18,736 nt of DNA from Peptococcaceae bacterium (GTDB lineage: Bacteria > Bacillota > Peptococcia > DRI-13 > UBA5745), in assembly GCA_031264885.1 (NCBI GenBank), contig JAISDM010000193.1:1-18736 (forward strand). The letters are read 5' to 3'. The position numbers were made by a program, and so were the translations under genes. Shown here piece by piece: positions 15,201 through 18,736 of the stretch. The first letter of the stretch is position 1; each line of letters opens with the position of its first letter. The notes under the pieces were generated by a model. It made no database searches. It worked only from the letters and a program-made list of their open reading frames with translations, and had not been told where the DNA came from.

Positions 15201-18200
15201 GGTCTGGCGGCTTTGGTGGGCGCGAACAACACCTTTGCGGTCACGCTTGATTATGGGACGGTATTATCGAGCCTTGTGGCAGCCGACATCGTAATCACTC
15301 CCGCCGCGGGCGCCAACGTCTCATACGGGCCGGTTTCGAACAACGGCGGGGCCGCGTGGACGTTCGCTGTTACCGCCGAGGACGGCGTGACGGCGGCAAA
15401 TTACACAATCAATATTGCGGTGGCGGAGAATCCAAACTCCCTCAACGCGGCGGCGGTGGCTTCGGCAAAAAGCACAATCATGACCGCCGCCACGCTGAAA
15501 ACTGTGGCGCAGGCTGCGGCGAACACTCGTGAAGCCGTCTCAAGCCGGCTGACGGCGGAACTTGCGAAACTGAACCTTAACGATGTCACTGCGACGGTTG
15601 GAAACGTCAGCGTGACCCCGGCGACAGCCGGAACCGTGGGAACGCCCGCGGGAACAAACGGCAGCTTCACAGTGGCTGTGGCTTTGTTAAAAGGCGCGGC
15701 TGAAACCCTTGCGCAGGATACGGCGATACTCACCGGCGTCATCACCGCCACAGCGTATGTGGCGCCGCCGGCGCAAAACGAGACCACCGTGAGCTTCCGT
15801 CTCATCGGCGACACAGCCCACGGACTGACGGACGCGCCCCAGTACTATGACTGGATACCGGCGCGAAACATCACCGTCGTCACCGAGGGAACGGCTGCGG
15901 TCAAAGTCTACGATGTTTTCATGAAGGCGGTTCAGGACGCCGGCTTGGCCCAAACCGGAGCGGATAACAATTATATCAGATCCGTCACCAAAGGCGGCGT
16001 TACCCTCGCGGAGTTCGGCAACGGCAGTAACTATTCCGGCTGGAAATACTTCATTAACAGCAAATACTCCGGCGTAGGCTTAAAAGATCAAACCGTGCAG
16101 AACGGCGACACCGTCGTCTGGCACTACACCAACGATTATCCCGCCGAGGACGTCGCCTGGGAGAAATCGTACCCGAGCATACCGCCGGCTCTGAAAAGTA
16201 TTTCAATCAAAACGCCGCCGAACAAAACCGCGTACACAACGGGCGAGCAGTTCAAACTCGCGGGGCTGACCGTCACGGCGGATTACGGAAACGGTGTTAC
16301 GGCGGATATCAGTTACGCCACGCCATTGCGCTTCGGCGTGAGCCACTCAAACAACACGGTGCTGTCCGGCGGAGGAACCACCACGGTCACGGTCACATAT
16401 CAGGGCAAAACCGCCGCCTTCGGAATTACGGTAAGCGGTACGAATCCTGGTACGGAGCCCAGCCCGACGCCCGGAACGGAGCCTGGCCCGACATCTGGAG
16501 CGGAACCCAGTCCGACGCCTGCCGCGGAACCCAGCCCGACATCTGGAGCGGAGCCCAGTCCGACAGCCGGCGCCGAGCCCAGCCCCACAGCCGGCGCGGA
16601 ACCCAGTCCGACGCCCGCCGCGGAAGCGGATAAGTCGGAACTGATCTCTCTCATCGCGGCCGCGCGGGACAAACTCAGCGGCGCGGCGGTCGGCGAAGGC
16701 GGCGGGCAGTATCCCCAATCGGCGGTCACTGCTTTGGAAGACGCCATCGCGGCGGCTCAGGCCGCGGCGGACGACGCGGACGCGGTTCAGAGCCAGGCGG
16801 ACGCGGCAGTGAGCGACCTGCTGGCGGCAGTCGAGGCTTTTGACAACGCGGTGGTCACAGTCAGTTACGCCGCGCTGAACACATTGATTGATTATTGCGA
16901 AACCCTGTACGGCGCGGCTGTGGAAGGCAGCGAGACCGGGCAGTACGCGGCGGGCGCGAAAGACGCCTTCCAAGCCGCGATTCAGGCGGCGCGGGATGTG
17001 GCGGGCGGCAGCGGCGCGGCGCAGACGGAGGTTGACGGGGCCGCAAGCGCTCTGCAATCGGCCCTCGAAACCTTCAGCGCGGCCAAGAACGGTGTCAGCT
17101 TCGATGTGCTGAACGCGCTGATCGCTCAGGCAAAAACCCTTCTCGACGGCGCGGTCGTCGGCGAAGGCGGCGGGCAGTATCCCCAATCGGCGGCGGACGC
17201 GCTGAACACGGTCGCCGCGGCGGCACAGGCGGTCGCGAACGATACCGGCGCGGCCCAGGAGATGGTAGACAACGCGGCCGCGGGATTGCAATCGGCGATT
17301 CTCGCCTTCCAAAACGCGGTTGTCGTCGTGAATAAATCCGCGCTGGACGCGCTCATCAGCGACGCAATCGCGCTGAGAACGGCCGCGGTGATCGGCGCGG
17401 AAACCGGGCAATATCCACAAGCGGCCTATGACGCTTTCGCGGGCGCCATTGCCGCGGCGCAATCCGAGGCAAACGACGGGAGCGCGGCGCAGACACAGGT
17501 GGACGCCGCCGCGGCCGCGCTGCAAACGGCCATAGATGCCTTTGAGGACGCGGTGATCACGGAATCCGCCCATCCGGCGGAACCCACGGATCCGGCGGAA
17601 CCCACCGGGCCCGCGGAGCCCGGCGAACCCACGGAACCGACTGCGCCCGCGGAACCCAGCGGGCCGGCCGAGCCGACCGGACCTGCCGAACCCACGGAGC
17701 CGGCGGATCCCGGTAATCCCGGCGGTACGGATCCTGAGAATCCCGGCGATCCCACCGGTCCCGGTACGGGAGATCCGGAACCCACATCCCCCCCGGCGCC
17801 CTCGGATAACGGCGGAAATGACGGCAGCAATGTCAGCAACGCCGGCGGAGGCGGCAGCGGGCCCGGCGGCGGATCCTGGACGGCGCCTGTGGGGAACGGT
17901 CAAGTTTCGGTAGACTACAACCAGTCCGGCGGCAGCGTCACACTCTCGCTGCCGGACAGCACAGTGAATAACATCATCAGCAGCGTCGGCGGCGGCAGCG
18001 CCAAACTGGCCACCATCGACCTGTCCAAGGCAGCCAACGCCACCACCGCGGTTTTGCCCAAGGAAGCGGTGAACAAGTTGGCGGACGCGGCTGTGGCTGT
18101 GGAGATCAAGCTGCCTCAAGGCGCCGTCACACTCTCCCCCGAAGCCGCCAAGTCAGCGGCGGCCCAGGCGGTGGGCGGCAACGTCTCTCTGGAAGTGAAG

Positions 18201-18736
18201 CCGGTGGCGGCATCCTCCCTGAACGCCCGCCAGCAGGCGGCGGTGGGGAGCGCGCCCGTCTACGACATCAGCCTGACGAGCGGCAGCCAATACATCACCA
18301 GCTTCGGCGGCGGACTGGTCACCATCGCCTTGCCGTACACGCTCAAGCCCGGCGAGAGGGCAATCGGCATAGTCGTCTGGTACTTGGATGAAACCGGCAA
18401 CATTCAGAAGATGGAAACCATGTACGACGTCCGTACCGGAACGGTCGTATTCACCACCGACCATCTCTCCAAGTATTTTGTCACCTACGACCCGGCGGCG
18501 GCGGAAGCGGCGGAGCTTTGGACGAACCCCTTCACCGACGTACAGGCCGGCGACTGGTTCTACGGCGATGTGGCCTACGCCCACGCCAAGGGACTGATCG
18601 CGGGCACAGGAGAGGATACCTTCTCACCCCAGGCCAACCTGACCCGAGCCATGCTAGTTACCATATTGGCCAGGGAAGCGGGAGCGGACGTCAGCGGCGG
18701 CGAGGCGTGGTACTCGGCGGCGGTGGAATGGGGCGT
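12270..18736 (+). CDS. Giant modular S-layer-anchored surface protein with DUF4430 (transcobalamin-C-like) domain, partial
   Basis: One frame is open from a TAA at 12264-12266 to the right edge: 2155 codons from GTG 12270. Start is uncertain: GTG lies inside the SD-like AAAAGGTGG, while ACG 12282 lies 8 nt after it. The N-terminus is a signal peptide (KNRKIKR, then VLAILLVLTLYMNLF, ASA). Approximate order: cadherin-like beta sandwich (46-210), Ig-like domains (315-417, 421-531), GLUG-type beta-helix (534-966; GGLVGR, GGVFGG, GGIIGY), a second cadherin-like/DUF5018-type domain (967-1054), a helical/beta spacer, DUF4430 (1171-1294: YSGWKYFINSKYSGVGL, NGDTVVWHYT), Big_3-like (1307-1389), an EPSPT linker, four FIVAR-like helical repeats (1453-1764), a Pro/Glu then Gly-rich linker, a pre-SLH domain (1871-2074), and SLH from about 2083 (FTDVQAGDWFYGDVAYAHAKGLI). 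SLH domains bind pyruvylated wall polymer. It follows two B12 riboswitches, so a corrinoid-capturing role is inferred. Confidence 0.88.
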   Translation, partial: MVSTTKNRKIKRVLAILLVLTLYMNLFPASALLVQASERLPAAPNGYVESVTFPAYGLAAPFDFDPDVTEYDIIIYDTTYSGTAGNLGTGQLTFATLAADAPKSGTNFGARLVTADKHINSNSNLSSGYRVSTVVLATNLYNNVSISTQGKGNTVMLQVGTFSGAINQIASTLTTGDEYTFNIKRKVTLKQSEFSVKTDIEGNSLNITPSASSFADKFVVSAPEGAETLYIMAPAVTQTDVKLYFGNGSGGWEEGKTDDAAINTSPAATPYKFDLEQYRIATTSSLIPFKLDYEGDGCGVDSEYTLEVSYVDYTPEFTTQPQGGTFEKNELPNLTVEVAPMDEGILTYQWYSYEEVGSEGHETYANKTAIAGAAGAAYTPMAFAGKFAYECVATRTVNGTPYAQTSDRILVYINPTYLTAPTFVTQPESPSNSFVGQEPNAVFVSYNAILLDKIGSDRVKVSMSLFRNTSNSYDGGICVADLGDRAGGMNLIVYPPAEEVAGIYFYWIELSAYKEGFDSAAGKSDIFSVEFIDFDDTITLGGNGTEQSPWLIKTPADLQQIKSVVDAGGSLQNRYLELANNITLGADWQPIGALKPGTSEAGNGVNVNPFSGTLNGAGYTVIIPEDGLPLFNYVREALVRNLNIYGTRIAGTGLVNESFIDYGPGGVYSYTEDFLTITLENVTLKSGSSTLKSGFVHGSGSGVNNVFIKNCVVEEGVTIGYDKNQSNIGSFVGMLNGEISDSVSYADVYGRNCVGGLVGRKGEAIGLCSVERSAFIGEVTASVGGVGGIMGTGYGGNGTDTTAPATPTVTIRNCYVAGIITAQNNVGGVFGGEYTVQATYDYHSYINDNFFYGSIVSDGSNTGGIIGYLSSLDEWQTIENNHYLSAGVYNGIGGIGEIITEPRQSSGDKVKGREDDFDAVVACAPATEQEFKDGTILLKLNNSDTSYKNWAQGAFYPILSNEAEPSHNADVTSVTVKGLAALVGANNTFAVTLDYGTVLSSLVAADIVITPAAGANVSYGPVSNNGGAAWTFAVTAEDGVTAANYTINIAVAENPNSLNAAAVASAKSTIMTAATLKTVAQAAANTREAVSSRLTAELAKLNLNDVTATVGNVSVTPATAGTVGTPAGTNGSFTVAVALLKGAAETLAQDTAILTGVITATAYVAPPAQNETTVSFRLIGDTAHGLTDAPQYYDWIPARNITVVTEGTAAVKVYDVFMKAVQDAGLAQTGADNNYIRSVTKGGVTLAEFGNGSNYSGWKYFINSKYSGVGLKDQTVQNGDTVVWHYTNDYPAEDVAWEKSYPSIPPALKSISIKTPPNKTAYTTGEQFKLAGLTVTADYGNGVTADISYATPLRFGVSHSNNTVLSGGGTTTVTVTYQGKTAAFGITVSGTNPGTEPSPTPGTEPGPTSGAEPSPTPAAEPSPTSGAEPSPTAGAEPSPTAGAEPSPTPAAEADKSELISLIAAARDKLSGAAVGEGGGQYPQSAVTALEDAIAAAQAAADDADAVQSQADAAVSDLLAAVEAFDNAVVTVSYAALNTLIDYCETLYGAAVEGSETGQYAAGAKDAFQAAIQAARDVAGGSGAAQTEVDGAASALQSALETFSAAKNGVSFDVLNALIAQAKTLLDGAVVGEGGGQYPQSAADALNTVAAAAQAVANDTGAAQEMVDNAAAGLQSAILAFQNAVVVVNKSALDALISDAIALRTAAVIGAETGQYPQAAYDAFAGAIAAAQSEANDGSAAQTQVDAAAAALQTAIDAFEDAVITESAHPAEPTDPAEPTGPAEPGEPTEPTAPAEPSGPAEPTGPAEPTEPADPGNPGGTDPENPGDPTGPGTGDPEPTSPPAPSDNGGNDGSNVSNAGGGGSGPGGGSWTAPVGNGQVSVDYNQSGGSVTLSLPDSTVNNIISSVGGGSAKLATIDLSKAANATTAVLPKEAVNKLADAAVAVEIKLPQGAVTLSPEAAKSAAAQAVGGNVSLEVKPVAASSLNARQQAAVGSAPVYDISLTSGSQYITSFGGGLVTIALPYTLKPGERAIGIVVWYLDETGNIQKMETMYDVRTGTVVFTTDHLSKYFVTYDPAAAEAAELWTNPFTDVQAGDWFYGDVAYAHAKGLIAGTGEDTFSPQANLTRAMLVTILAREAGADVSGGEAWYSAAVEWG
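16452..16619 (+). repeat. Seven 24-bp tandem repeats encoding an EPSPT linker
   Basis: Seven in-frame 24-bp units encode (A/T)EPSPT(P/S/A)(G/A), with one EPGPT variant. They form a Pro-rich spacer between the Big_3-like domain and the helical repeats. Copy number of such arrays often varies between strains. Confidence 0.9.
16626..17560 (+). repeat. Four about 78-residue FIVAR-like helical repeats
   Basis: Four in-frame units start near SELISLIAAARD, AALNTLIDYCET, DVLNALIAQAKT and SALDALISDAIA; each has a G-(E)-x-GQYPQ/GQYA turn and ends in an LQSALxAFxxA-type helix. Units 1 and 3 share an identical 37-nt stretch (16689-16725 and 17157-17193, exactly 468 bp apart), suggesting recent duplication or gene conversion. 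Confidence 0.85.

Noticed and set aside
16452..16619. Regular 24-bp repeats as a possible CRISPR array
   Set aside because: The units are contiguous, in frame and coding (EPSPT linker), with no spacers between them and no cas genes nearby.
16347..18119. 590-codon minus-strand frame rich in Arg and Gly
   Set aside because: It mirrors the EPSPT, FIVAR-like and EPT repeats of the giant gene; the low-complexity translation (repeated AGLRSRCRTG-like strings) is what antisense reading of such repeats gives.

Overview
The window looks like chromosome of a fairly GC-rich Bacillota, most likely a Clostridia-type bacterium with an S-layer. The grounds are a secA-prfB gene pair, a transketolase split into two genes, a cell-surface protein ending in SLH domains, a secreted protein with a copper-amine-oxidase-N-type stalk domain, and long cobalamin-riboswitch leaders. 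A TolC-like protein and an O-antigen-ligase-like protein could point to a diderm relative, but both families also occur in Clostridia, so this is not decisive.

Layout. (1) Positions 1-2622, minus strand: a two-gene unit with a TolC-like secreted coiled-coil protein followed, with a 4-base overlap, by an O-antigen-ligase/polymerase-type membrane protein that runs off the left edge. It has a near-consensus sigma-70 promoter, with a 16-bp palindrome of TetR-operator type just after the -10. (2) 2640-3051: no gene, but a cluster of short palindromic intergenic repeats. (3) 3052-4911, minus: a secreted leucine-rich-repeat protein with a C-terminal stalk domain. (4) 4945-5049: divergent promoter region. 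(5) 5050-10755, plus: housekeeping genes secA, prfB (with the classic +1 programmed frameshift) and the two transketolase subunits. (6) 10773-11410: a strong promoter followed by two tandem cobalamin-type riboswitches, each ending in its own intrinsic terminator. (7) 11623-18736, plus: a small secreted acidic protein and a giant modular S-layer-type protein (at least 2155 codons) running off the right edge.

The most interesting unit is parts 6 and 7. Two successive B12-sensing leaders with terminators precede surface proteins instead of a recognisable B12 transporter or biosynthesis gene. The giant protein carries a DUF4430 domain, the family related to the C-terminal beta domain of transcobalamin and intrinsic factor, and the small protein may carry a divergent copy. 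Together they suggest a B12-repressed, cell-wall-anchored system for capturing corrinoids. The riboswitch motifs and domain patterns are read from the sequence; the corrinoid-capture role is inference.

Other points. The giant gene lacks a well-placed standard start codon: ACG sits where an ATG would be expected, 8 nt after the ribosome-binding site. Its 5' half is visibly more AT-rich than its 3' half. A 41-nt hairpin separates it from the small gene. No CRISPR array, tRNA, rRNA, transposase or phage gene was seen.
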